From Ceratopteris richardii (Eukaryota; Streptophyta; Polypodiopsida; Polypodiales; Pteridaceae), in the NCBI GenBank assembly GCA_020310875.1, contig CM035417.1, positions 111,835,452-111,899,451 on the forward strand: 64,000 nt of DNA, written 5' to 3'. The translations under genes and the position numbers were made by a program. The notes beneath the pieces were generated by a model. It made no database searches, was not told where the DNA came from, and saw only the letters and a program-made list of their open reading frames with translations. Shown piece by piece: positions 9,423 through 19,956 of this stretch (positions are counted from its first letter, which is position 1; each line of letters starts with the position of its first letter).

Positions 9423-11126
9423 AAATATCAAGCAAAAAATTTTTAGCTTCTCATTCTATCAATATGTGAGAAAGATTGGCTTTAAGTCTATTCGAGGCAT
9501 TAAGGATGCCTTGCTTCAAAAAATCTCATTTGTACATTTTTTTATCAAGCATTCCCCCTAGCCAATGGAGGGATTCCCTTTTGTCCTTGTACTCGATATG
9601 ATATGGTCATCTTATGTACTTGATTGTATGATGTAACTTTGGCTTTGAGTCAAGAGGGCATATCTATGTGTTCTTTCCTCTTGCACATTTGTAAGCTCCT
9701 TAATGATATACACTTCTTTCTTTTTTTATCAAGAAAATAAACTCTACTATGTTTGTCCCAACTCAACTATGGAATTCTTCCTTTTTCTTCTTTTACTTGA
9801 AGGGAGCACATAAAGCATTTTGATGATTCTTCTTATCTTTTGTTTTGTTTTTCCGTTTCTAAATTGGCATAAATATCATGTATAATTTGGAGACTCTTAG
9901 ATTTACGTTACTAAATGTAGTAATAGGATTGCTTCAAATAGGAAATATGTTGTATAGTAAGTTCTTAAAGAAGTTGGTTAAGAGCTTGTGAAGTCCGTTT
10001 GAGTTCTTAGAGTGAAGGAGACTTGACACTAGGAAAAGATGATTCCCATACGAGATTGGATAAATGGTCTTTTATAGAGGCAAGCATAGGCATAGATGCT
10101 TGGGAGAGTGATGGAAGATGAAGCAAAAGGTGTTACACACAAGAAAATTAGGGTAGCTTTAACTATACAGTGATTTGTCTCCTTTTCCATGTACATGATC
10201 CATGGAGATTCAAGAAGAAATTATGAAGAGGATTACATTCTGGATACTTAACTGTCTATGTACTTCAAAGGAGACTACAAAAGGATGATTTCTATGTGGG
10301 ATCTTATTTTGAGAGCTTTTCTTGGTGCAAGTATTGGTTGAGTGCTTGACCTAGAGTTGGAGGCTAAAAGTTGAGGTGTTTATGTAAACACATGTTGCTT
10401 GGGCTAGACATGGAGGCCAAAAGTTGAGATTTTTATTTACACACATGTTTTGGTCATGAGTACACCAAGACTCTTTATGAAAACTTTCATATTTGTAATA
10501 TAGATCTTTATGGTGCGGATCAATGGCAATAGAGCCTTAACACTAGTTTTATACTAGGATACTTGAGTTTCCTAGGACAGTCAAGTGTCTTGCTTTTACA
10601 CCAACTTACTTGATTTTTCTTGATGACACACTTGAGGTTTTGATGGCATACTTACTTGGATTTGATAGCCCACATCATGTACTCATAAAGAAAAACCATA
10701 ACCTTAAACATTTTCAACTTCATATGGTTTATTAAATGAAGAATTAAATGGGAATTTTTAAAAACACAACTTTTAGCATAAATGAAAAAATAAGTCAATT
10801 CAAACATTTTGAAAAAGTGGATATGTTTTAGGAAATTCACAGTTGTTTATGGATTTTTGCAGTGTAGCGAAAGTGTTTGGGGTTTTCTTGAGAAGGTTGA
10901 GCACTTCAAAAAGTCAAATCTATGGACTCCAAACGTTTCTCCTCTAGATCATTCCCATTTATCGCAACTTTTGAGGAATGGAATACTTTAATTTGTGTGT
11001 AAATGAGATTGAAGAGAATTGGCTAGTTATTAATAGAAAACCTTCATGCTAATTAAATGAACATATTTATTCAAAGTTAGAAGTCCTCCATTTTGAACTA
11101 GTATGACATTGGATTTGGTGCACGCT
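9423..11126. other. Gene-free stretch between copia A1 and A2
   Basis: No supported coding content; the small ORFs at 10652-11000 are AT-rich and unlike any family I know. About 9600-9740 resembles a non-LTR 3' end (GTAAGCTCCTTAATGATATACAC then a T-rich run and ATCAAGAAAATAAA), without a clear poly(A) or TSD. A short local duplication around 10330-10460 repeats 'GTTGAGRTTTTTAT...ACACATGTT' wording. Confidence 0.4.
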
Positions 11127-11360
11127 TGTTGGAGTTTGAGGTCTAGGAAGCACACAAGTAGCACAAGGAAGAAGAAGAAGCTTCGAGCACAACACACTAT
11201 ACTGAATATATTACCATTAGAATGTACAAAGATAAGTGACCCGTTAGGCTTATCGGTGTATATACAAGCCGGGGGGGGGAGGGGAATCTCCTAAAGAGGG
11301 GAAAAAGTACCCCAATGGTCCTAGTGTGTTCGCACACATCACTACCTAAATAAATCAACA
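11127..11360 (-). repeat. 3' LTR of copia A2
   Basis: 234 bp, TGTTG...CAACA ends. It is clearly the family A LTR but diverged, with a G-run (about 11272-11285) not seen in other copies. The internal side shows the family polypurine-type tract (minus strand CCCAGAGGGATT). Confidence 0.9.
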
Positions 11361-11499
11361 AATCCCTCTGGGTGTGATGCAGTGAACAAGGAGCTGACAC
11401 TCATGTATAAGGAAGTGCCAAGCTATGTGGAATCAATCCAAAAAAGGAATTAAGCCCAAAGCTTCGGGGAAAGCTTCAAACTTATCCCTAGGTAGAGCC

Positions 11500-14043
11500 T
11501 TTTTGAAAAGTTCTGCAATGTTCAACTATGTGGGCACATATACCAAACTAATCTCTCCGATAGAGGACCTATCATAATGATAATGCATGTCAATGTGCTT
11601 AGTGCAAGCATGGAACATAAGGCTCCTTGCAATTGCCAATGCACTCTGACTACCATAAAAGATGGCGGTGACAAAAGACAGACCAATATCCAATCAGCCA
11701 TAAGGCATCTGAGCCACAAACACTCAATAGTCACTATGAAAGCTACCCTATATTCAGCCTCACAACTCAAAGTGGCCAGAGTAGGCTACTTCTTGCTTAA
11801 CCAAGATATACATGAGTTATCAAGCATGAAGCAAAATCCACTAGTGGACACATGAGTGTCATAGCAACCAGCATAGTTAGAGTTAGAAAAAGCATGTAAA
11901 TCTTGCGGTAGTGATCCCCCCTTGGGATAAAACAATCCAAGTAACCAAGTACCACTCAAGTACTGAAAGATGCATTTAACATCCTACCAATGCTTGACAC
12001 CTAGGAAATGCATAAACTTGCTCATCTATGAGACCAAAAACTAAATATCTAGTCATGTAATGCATAAGTAAATCAAGCATTCAATAGCCTACTAATAGAG
12101 AACAACATTAAATGCATCTCCAACATCATGAAGACTCGATTATAAACATTTCTCCATAGGAGTGGCAATGGGTTTGCAGTCTTCAAGGCCAAAATGCTAT
12201 GATAATATGTCAATATATTTGGTTTGATACAAAGCTATTCTACCATCAACTTGCATAAGCTGAATGCCCTAATAATGATGCGAATGCCCAAAATCTGACA
12301 TCTCAAATGAGGCATGAAAATCATCCTTAAAATCAGCAATATGCTTCTCATGAGGACTAGTGAGTAGCATGTCATCAACATAGACAACAATGATGAGAAG
12401 CACATAATTTGCATGCTTAACATATAAGATGCTCTCAGTCACAATGTTCTCAGAACCATGTGCAATCAGATAGGCATGTAACTTTTCATACCAAGCATGT
12501 GGTGCTTTTTTCAAAGCATATAACACCTTTTTCAACTTGCACACTTTTTTTCATGCCCTTTCTACACAAAGCCATGTGGCTGAAAAACATACACTTTTTC
12601 ATGCAAGTCATCATTCAAAAATGCAGTTTTAATGTCCAACTAATGTACATTCCAACCATGATGAGCTGCAAGTGCACAGATGCTATGAACAATAGTCATT
12701 CACAAAGTAGGAGTAAAGGTATCATCAAAATCAATGCCTCTTTCTTGAGCATAACCCTTATCAATAATCCTAGCCTTATACCTGTCAACTATTCCATCAA
12801 GCTTACGCTTCAGATTGTATACAAACTTAGACCCAATGGCCTTCTTGCCAGGAGGAAAGTCACATAAAGACCAAGTACCACTCTTCATTATATCATCATG
12901 TTCAGATTGCATAGAAGCCATCCAATTTTTTGAATTTTGTGCTTTATCAAACAAAATAGGCTCATTCCCATCATAAAGACTAGAGGCAGTCATAGCATAG
13001 CAATCTAATGCAAAAGAAGCACTATGAGAGCGAGAACAAGTAGGATATGATAGAGTTGCATCTAATTTGTTGTCACCCAAAGTCTGCACCAACCATTTTG
13101 GCATAGTTTTTGCCTCCTCAATATTAGCTCTCTTATCAACAAGTGAAACATGTAAATTTTCATAATAAGTGGAATGATCTGCATCATCACATGAAATCTA
13201 TAAAGGTTGAGATGTTGCCTCATTAGGACTAGCACTATACTGTGTAAAGAGAGGTAGCAAAGTGTCATACATGTTTTTGGAGCTAACTGATGTTTTCCTA
13301 TTGCATGAAAGAAATGGTTGAATAGCATCTTCCACAAAAACAACGTCATGGCTAACCAAAATGGATTTAGCCTATGGATTATACAGATGATAGCATTTGC
13401 TTTTAGAATTGTACCCAACAAAAGTATGTTTCGTTGCTTTATCATCCGATTTCCCGCCTCATTGTTCATGCACTAATGCATATGCCAGGCAACCAAAAAC
13501 GTGCAGATGAGCAACAAATGGCTTAGGACCATGCCAAGCCTCATATGGAGTGGTAATCTCGAATGTTTTAGTGGGAAACCTATTAAGTACATATGCTACA
13601 CACATAACATCCTCAAGCCAAGAACTATGTGGTAAAGCCTAACACTTTGCCATACACCTTGCCATCTCCATGAGTGAGCTATTCTTTTGTTCCACAACTC
13701 CATTCTATTGAGGTGTATATGGCACTATACACCGATGTTTTATCCCACATTCAGCTAGAAATGCATTAAAATTATAAGACATATATTCCCCCCTTCGATT
13801 AGAATGGAGGGCATCCATTTTACATGCTGACAGATCTTCAGCCAAAACCATAAACTCTTTGAAGCACATAAATACTTTGGACTTTGCTTTCAATGGATAT
13901 GCCCATGCATGCTTGGAAAAATCATCAATGAAAGTTATGAAGTAAAGATAGTTTCCAAAAGAGGGTGTCTGCATAGGACCACAGACATCACTGTAAAAAA
14001 GCTTCACTTTCTAAGTAGCTCAAATAGAACCATCTTTTGGGAA
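11500..14043 (-). pseudogene. Copia A2 integrase-RT-RNase H remnant
   Basis: The minus strand shows, from 14043 downward, SDVCGPMQTPSFGNYLYF and FIDDFSKHAWAYPLKAKS (integrase start, 13705-14007). The second catalytic Asp region is altered (HSNRRGEY where family copies have an Asp-Arg-Gly). RT follows at 12700-13104 (KKAIGSKFVYNLKRK, DRYKARI, RGIDFDDTF) and at 12269-12544 (ALKKAPHAWYEKLHAYL, VVYVDDMLL). RNase H is at 11522-11770 (SCEAEYRVAF). Frames change repeatedly with many stops. This copy is older-looking than A1, A4 or A5. Confidence 0.8.
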
Positions 14044-14048
14044 TAAGG

Positions 14049-14565
14049 TGTTGTCAGGATCTTGCTCACCCGCAAACACAGGTTATGAACGCAGAAAACA
14101 CATAGAAGAATAGAGATAGCGAGAGACGAGATTGAACGCAGTATTGGGTGCAATCTCCCCCCATGCACTCTGTTTCGATAGTCCATAGAGTGCATGTATT
14201 TATAGGATTTTTTGATTATGTCGAAAAGAGTGGTTACATGAGAGCGGCTTCAAAAAGCAAGTGTGAAACTAAAAGTTGGTAACTTTTACAGAAAGCCATT
14301 GCTTTCAATATTAGAAATTGCGGTCTACAACGACCCTTATCCTAACCATTACTTTTAGAATTGTTTCTAACAATAGAACCTTCTACGAGGGTTTATTTAC
14401 AAGCTAAATAATAATTATTCAGATTATTGATATCCGCCCTTTCACGCCTTGCACGCTCCCCACGAACCTTCGGTTGCTATATCAAAAACATCAAGAACAC
14501 ATTAATACATTAATAATTTAACACTCCAACAATTACTTGTTCAACATATTCCATAAGTTATAACA
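14049..14565 (-). repeat. LTR Da (inverted copy)
   Basis: 517 bp; on the minus strand it starts TGTTATAACTTATGG and ends GATCCTGACAACA. The TATA box (TATAAATA on the minus strand, 14197-14204) lies just upstream of a hairpin (14162-14196). It forms the left arm of a large palindrome with Db. Confidence 0.9.
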
Positions 14566-14901
14566 TGCCCCTGAGTTGAAAAGCAACTGACCTAAGTTAA
14601 TAAAATAATAAAGATGGATGGCCAGTCACATGTTTCATCACTGAATAAAAAATAAGCATGTTCCATGTAAAAACACATGCATGGAAATGTTCATGGAGGT
14701 GTTACATTAATGTGTTTGTGTATGATATGTCAAGCATCGCATGGTTAATCTTAATAATTTAATACCTCCATGAACATTTCCATGCATGTGTTTTTACATG
14801 GAACATGCTTATTTTTTTTGTTCACTGATGAAACATGTGATTGACTATCCAGGTTTATTATCTTATCAACTGAGGTCAGTTGCGTTTTCAACTAAGGGGC
14901 A
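14566..14901. repeat. Palindromic internal arms of complex D
   Basis: The 3' internal end of the element, next to LTR Db, reads CAACTAAGGGGCA (14889-14901, a polypurine-type tract). It is mirrored next to Da as TGCCCCTGAGTTG (14566-14578). The arms match with few differences up to about 14699 on the left and from about 14765 on the right, leaving a ~65 bp unpaired centre (14700-14764). Including the LTRs, the palindrome has arms of about 650 bp. Confidence 0.85.
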
Positions 14902-15330
14902 TGTTATAACTTATGGAATATGTTGAACAAGTAATTGTTGGAGTGTTAAATTATTAATGTATTAATGTGTTTTTGATGTTTTTGATATAGCAGCTGAAGG
15001 TTCCTAAGGGGCATGCAAGGCGTGAAAGGGCGGATATCAATAATCCGAATAATTATTATTTAGCTTGTAAATAAACCCTCATAGAAGGTTCTATTGTTAG
15101 AAACAGTTAGAAAAGTAATGGTTAGAATAAGGGTCGTTGTAGACCGCAATTTCTAATATTGAAAGCAATGTCTTTTTGTAAAAGTTACCAACTTTTAGTT
15201 TCACGCTTGCCTTTCGAAGGTGCTCTCATGTAACCACTCTTTTTGACGTAATCAAAATTCCTATAAATACATGCACTCTGTGGACTGTCAAAACAGAGTG
15301 CATGGGGGGAGATTGCACCCAATACTATGT
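14902..15330 (+). repeat. LTR Db, 5' part (split by element E)
   Basis: Starts TGTTATAACTTATGG; TATAAATA at 15262-15269. It is interrupted after ...CAATACTATGT by element E and resumes at 19344. Joined length about 515 bp, matching Da and Dc. Confidence 0.9.
15262..15304 (+). promoter_or_regulatory. D-LTR TATA box followed by 11 bp stem hairpin
   Basis: TATAAATA (15262-15269) is followed at once by CATGCACTCTG...CAGAGTGCATG (15270-15304), a perfect 11 bp inverted repeat with a 13 nt loop. The same arrangement is kept in Da (14162-14204) and Dc (19798-19838) although loops differ. The hairpin would lie at about the transcript 5' end. Confidence 0.6.
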
Positions 15331-15834
15331 TGTCGGGATGAAATCCCACAGGGAAGTGTGCCTGATTTTTTTTCAAAGTTGATTGATTTTACGAGTTTTG
15401 TGTGGTGTTTTCCCTATGAACGTGATAAGAGTTGTACGTGTCTTAGCTGACTTGATTGGCTATGAGATGTTAAACCATGTTAGAGATGTACGTTGGACCT
15501 GTGCATGTAAATGACTGACTTTAGATCCTTGAGAAACCTAGGTTTGACCCTTAAAATTGACTTTTATCATAAGTCAAAACCTTTGAATTAATTAATCTGT
15601 ATATATACATTGTGAAACCAAAAGAAAACCATAGTCTACGAAAAATAAAAAGAAGAGAAAAAAAGAAAAAGAACAAAAAAAAATAGAAAGTAGAAAATTG
15701 GAAAAGTAAAAAGAGAAAAACTAGAAATAGAAATAAGAGATGGGATTTTTCCAAAATAGCAAAAGAACAATGGAAACAGAAAGCTAGATAAGGAGGTTAG
15801 AAGATTCTAGAGAAGTCCTAGAGAGGGGAGAACC

Positions 15835-15899
15835 TATAAATAGAGGCTTAAGGCTCATTTCTTTCTTCCCATGGACGTATCCGTGATTCTTCTTTTCAG
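15835..15899 (+). promoter_or_regulatory. Element E putative TATA box and leader cassette
   Basis: TATAAATAGAGG (15835-15846) precedes TGGACGTATCCGTGATTC..TTTTCAG (15872-15899) by about 25 bp. The same 28 nt cassette recurs at 18637-18664 with one mismatch. It is a plausible promoter and early transcribed leader for element E; both cassettes end in a pyrimidine-CAG, as a splice acceptor would. Confidence 0.45.
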
Positions 15900-16066
15900 G
15901 TATGCTCCTTGTTCTTACTTGTTCATTCATGTTTTGCATTCCTATTCATATTGCCATGGGGATGTGAGGTAATGGAGGTAGTCTTCTCGTATGGTCACTT
16001 AGCTTGTGAGTTTTTTCACGGTTGTATACTTATGGTTATCGGGATTACAAGTGGTCATGCACTACA

Positions 16067-17930
16067 CGGAGAGAGAAGAGCTGCAGAGAGAAATGGATGG
16101 CGCTACGTGTCTAGAGAGAGAAGGAGAAAGTGACACCGTGGCTGTTGTTTGTCTGGTGAGAGGAGAGAGACTCGCACGGTCAATAGTGATGTAGAGCACG
16201 TATGATGTTCAGGAGAGAGAGTATACAGTGATGGTTGCGCGTTAGAGCGTAGACGGAGATTCGTCAAAGTTGACGCTGCGCATCCATTTCAGGAGAGAGA
16301 CAGTGAGAGATTGTCGGCTGATATTGTAGAGGGCGGTGCAACGTACCTGACGGGAGGAGAGAGAAAACGAGATTCATGGTGGTGATATGGCAGGCGGAGA
16401 CAATATAGACAGAGAGAGTCTCGGTCTACAGGCGATTGGAGGCTCTTGCTCGTGTGAGAGGGGAACGTGGAAAGTAAGAGAGAGTACACGGGTGGTCGGT
16501 ACTGTCGGAGGCGGAAAGAGAATCTGGCAGATTGTCGCTCTGCGTGTCAGAGAATGGAGGAGAGAGAAAAGGTGTAGAGGTACATGGACGCCCGCCGCTC
16601 ATAGAGAGAGATTTGAGCGCTGACTGGAATCGGGTGTCATCATAGAGAGAGAGAGACTGGGGCCGAGATGCTGAGAGAAGGCGGCTACAGCCTGATTAGG
16701 ATGCACAAAATTCGGATCGTCTTGCAGGTATCAACAGAGAGATGGTGTTTCATAGCATGTATCGTGTGGAGAAGATGGTCAGAATAGGTTGATGGCGTCA
16801 CGTAGAGAAGTTCGGGAGGATTATGATAGATAGAGAGCACTGGCGGCTTGGCCTTGATCCAAAGGCGGCAGAAGCGCTGCAGATCCACGTGAGAGAGAGA
16901 AGCAGAGTCAAATACAGGTGTTGGCGGCGGCGCTGAATTCTGTAAGAGAGAGAGTAAATCTTCCCATGCTCACAGAAAAGAACAGTGGCATTGGAGAGAG
17001 CTGGAGAAATTCGGGGATCTGTTGACATGTAGCTGGAGGCGCAGATGGCGCAGGACAATTAGGTAGAGGATGCAGGCAGATGTGTCATGCGCGCATTAGA
17101 AATTGTGTGTCGTAGAGAGAGACAGAGAGATCGAGCGATGCGTGCGCTATCGGTTGTGAGTCGGCAAAGGCGCTGAAGAAAGAGAAGAGACGACGGCTAA
17201 GCACGCAGAAACGTCCGGGAGAAATACTAGAGAAAGAGAGAATATAGGCAGCAGATGTGCTAACTCATCGGAAGTGAACAGACAGCCGCATCGCAAGTGA
17301 ATAGAAGACGGCTAAGCACGCAGAAACGTCCGGGAGAAATACTAGAGAAAGCGAGAATATAGGCAGCAGATGTGCTGACTCATCGGAAGTGAACAGAGAG
17401 AGAGATCCAATTGCCAGAGGCATCTAGCTACTAGTGATTGGCGACGACAAAATCTGCGGAGAGAGAGATCGAGCTGTGTGGCTGTTGCACAGCAATTCGC
17501 TTTGAGAGAGAGAGTGAGAGATGCGTCAAGAGAGAGAAGGTGGAGCCTGGAGGGTGCTGTAGACCACCATCGGTGGATTGTCCCGTAACTGCAGAGAGAA
17601 GGAGCTATCGACAGACATCAAACGCTGATGCACTCTGAGAGAAAGGAAGTCGACGCGCATAGGTTTGGTGAGAGAGAGAAAGAGGGACGTTGACTTGCTG
17701 GGGGGCGCAGATTATTGGCGCTGCAGATATGTCTGGAGTCGACGGGCTTGCTGACTTGGACCGACAGAGAAAGGAAATTGGCGCTGGGAACATGGCGGAT
17801 GATAAGCTCCTGCCAGCAGAGAGAGGGAGATATGGTCGTCGCGGCGCGTACAAGGAATTCGGGAGAGAGAGAGGAAGAAATCGGCTATAGACAGCGTGGA
17901 GAGAGAGAGAGAGCTGAGAGCCTGAGAGAC
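16067..17930. repeat. Dispersed (GA)n blocks in the core of element E
   Basis: Dozens of AGAGAGAG-type blocks, mostly 6-16 bp, occur every few tens of bases, separated by unrelated, more GC-rich sequence. It is not a simple microsatellite because spacers are complex and do not repeat with fixed period. The opposite strand gives Ser/Leu-rich ORFs that simply translate (CT)n. No protein is supported. Confidence 0.7.
17192..17397. repeat. Direct duplication, period 115 bp
   Basis: About 90 bp starting GACGGCTAAGCACGCAGAAA occurs at 17192-17282 and 17307-17397 with only two or three differences, separated by a 24 bp spacer. It lies inside the (GA)n-block core of element E. Confidence 0.9.
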
Positions 17931-18434
17931 GAGCATGCCACATGTTAATTGTGATTTCAGATTTATAAAGTGATGCACTATAGAGTCCAGGTTTGAAGAA
18001 CCTGTGCGTCATTTTGGCGAGTAAATTTTGGAGAGGTTAAGTAATACGCAGATCACGTTCCAATTGACAATGCTTCAATCACGTACATTTCAGAATATTG
18101 TTGCCTGCAACAACAGAAATGACATCTTAAATTTATCCAATATGTTCTATATCATCAATAGGTGTACTGGTTTATATCATGGCGTTAATCCATTCAAGAA
18201 TTTATGAAAGGGGAATATCGAGCTTGCACAATAATTTTGCAATTGGTGCCACACAGTAACCACATGACCTATGCCATGATATGATTCCTCGTTTGCTATA
18301 CTTTGTTTCTACAAAAATTTATTACCAATTTTGTTAGGGCTAACCACGTAGCTTGGCATGCGATGAAAGATGATAATGAAAGGGAACATATATCAATAGC
18401 CTATAGAACAAAATTTAAACTTCATCCATAGGTC

Positions 18435-18518
18435 CATGGAACCATCTAATGAAATGAGTATAAGATAAAATGAGAACATGGAACCATCTAATGAAATGAG
18501 TATAAGATAAAATGAGAA
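18435..18518. repeat. Perfect or near-perfect tandem duplication, 42 bp unit
   Basis: CATGGAACCATCTAATGAAA... is repeated head to tail (18435-18476, 18477-18518). A recent local slippage or unequal event inside element E. Confidence 0.9.
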
Positions 18519-19343
18519 CGTGAAGCATGGGTCTCGAATGTGTCATTTATGTAGTGAATTTTAGAGGGGAGGTTTTTTTTTTGAGTATTTTGTTTATGAG
18601 TTTCGAAATAATGTTTTTATTCCATTATTGACCCCGTGGACGTATCCGTGATTCTTCTTTCCAGAGGTTTATATGAAGTGAAGAATTGAAGATTGAAGCC
18701 TGAAGTAAAGAGTACCTCGTGGATCTTCTTGATGCATCTACTCTCCAGGTATTTGTTTTTGCATGGACTATTGAAGTAAAGTGAAGTAAAACTATTGCCG
18801 AAGAAGGCTTAAAGAGAAGCTTTGATTCAAGACCAAAGACCCAAAGTGAAGAAAAGATCCATCCACGAAGACTGAAGCCGAAGATCCTGGGCGCCTTTTT
18901 GCACTGTAGCAAGAGGCATATGGTATTCGGTCGATCCGCATTGTAGCGGCGGTATATATTTGTATTCACCTATTCTGCACTATAGCGGATTTTTTATATA
19001 TCACGGACCCACACTGTAGAGGGCATCACTATAGTATCGAGATTTGATTGGACAACTTCGATTACATTTCCATTATATCATTGAGCTTGTTTGCACACCA
19101 ATCTGACGCATTCTGTATATCATCATTTATCTGATTTGTCTCATCTCCGACACCTACGGTCTCACACGTACGCACGCACATCTCGACTCTTCCGAGAAGC
19201 TGGGGCCCTACGAGAATCGCACACACTCCAGAGAGTATAGGCGAGGCGCCCAGCGCGCAGACGTCGCTCGCAGGACAGCGGGAATGGGCGCGCACCAGAG
19301 CGGCCTGACGCCGGCTTCCTACCCGACCTCCTTCTTCCCGACA

Positions 19344-19434
19344 ACGTTCAGTCTCGTCTCTTGCTGTCTCTATTCTTCTGTGTGTTTTTTGCATTCATAA
19401 CCTCTGTTTGTGCGTGAGCAAGATCCTAACAACA
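19344..19434 (+). repeat. LTR Db, 3' part
   Basis: Resumes ACGTTCAGTCTCGTCTCTTG and ends GATCCTAACAACA. It is the missing tail of the LTR started at 14902 and identical in layout to the Dc end. Confidence 0.85.
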
Positions 19435-19438
19435 GTTA

Positions 19439-19951
19439 TGTTATAACTTATGAAATATATTGAACAAATACTTGTTGGAGTGTTAAATTATTGATGTATT
19501 AATGTGTTTTTGATGTTTTTGATATAACAGCTGAAGGTTCGTGATGAGCATGCAAGGCATGAAAGGGCGGATATCAATAATCCGAATAATTATTATTTAG
19601 CTTGTAAATAAACCCTCGTAGAAGGTTCTATTGTTAGAAATAGTTAGAAAAGTAATGGTTAGAATAAGGGGTTGTAGACCGCAGTTTCTGTTATTGAAAG
19701 CAATGGCTTTCTGTAAAAGTTACGAACTTTTAGTTTCATGCTTTCTTTTCGAAGCCGCTCTCATGTAACCACTCTTTTCGATGTAATCAAAAATTCCTAT
19801 AAATACATGCACTCTGTGGACCCGAAATAGAGTGCATGGGAGGAGATTGCACCCAATACTGTGTTCAATCTTGTCTCTTGCTGTCTCTATTCTTCTGTGT
19901 GTTTTCTGCGTTCATAACCTTTGTTTGCACGTGAGCAAGATCCTGACAACA
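19439..19951 (+). repeat. LTR Dc (direct copy)
   Basis: 513 bp, TGTTATAACTTATGA start and GATCCTGACAACA end, TATAAATA at 19798-19805. It is separated from Db by only GTTA (19435-19438). The right end abuts the TAAGG duplication. Confidence 0.9.
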
Positions 19952-19956
19952 TAAGG

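Larger units (their letters stand above)
15331..19343 (+). mobile_element. Element E: 4.0 kb insertion with TGTCGGGA/TCCCGACA ends
   Basis: Begins TGTCGGGATGAAATCCC and ends CTTCTTCCCGACA, giving an 8 bp perfect terminal inverted repeat with TG...CA termini. Flanks are ATGT (15327-15330) and ACGT (19344-19347), a 4 bp duplication with one CpG-type transition. It splits LTR Db exactly: sequence on both sides rejoins to match Da and Dc. The TG...CA ends suggest an LTR-type element, but I could not match a 5' LTR with a 3' LTR, and no retroelement protein is encoded. A non-autonomous or captured-sequence element is likely; class uncertain. Confidence 0.75.
14049..19951. mobile_element. LTR complex D: inverted plus tandem LTR copies, TSD TAAGG
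   Basis: Flanked by perfect 5 bp repeats TAAGG (14044-14048 and 19952-19956) inside the copia A2 integrase region, so the whole block behaves as one insertion. Layout: LTR copy Da inverted (14049-14565), internal arms (14566-14901), LTR copy Db direct (14902-15330 plus 19344-19434, split by element E), 4 bp GTTA, LTR copy Dc direct (19439-19951). Both outer ends are the same LTR end (...CCTGACAACA). That is not the layout of a normal LTR retrotransposon. No coding sequence for D is present. Confidence 0.85.

Noticed and set aside
14049..14901. DNA transposon with very long terminal inverted repeats
   Set aside because: The repeats are recognisable LTRs with TATA box and TG...CA ends, and a third direct copy is present; no transposase.
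17605..18012. Ser/Leu-rich ORFs on the minus strand of element E (also 16289-16489 and 17712-17978)
   Set aside because: They translate (CT)n blocks into Leu-Ser runs; no domain content.
15331..19343. Helitron or CACTA element
   Set aside because: Target duplication and inverted TG...CA ends do not fit Helitrons; termini are not CACTA and the flank duplication is not 3 bp.
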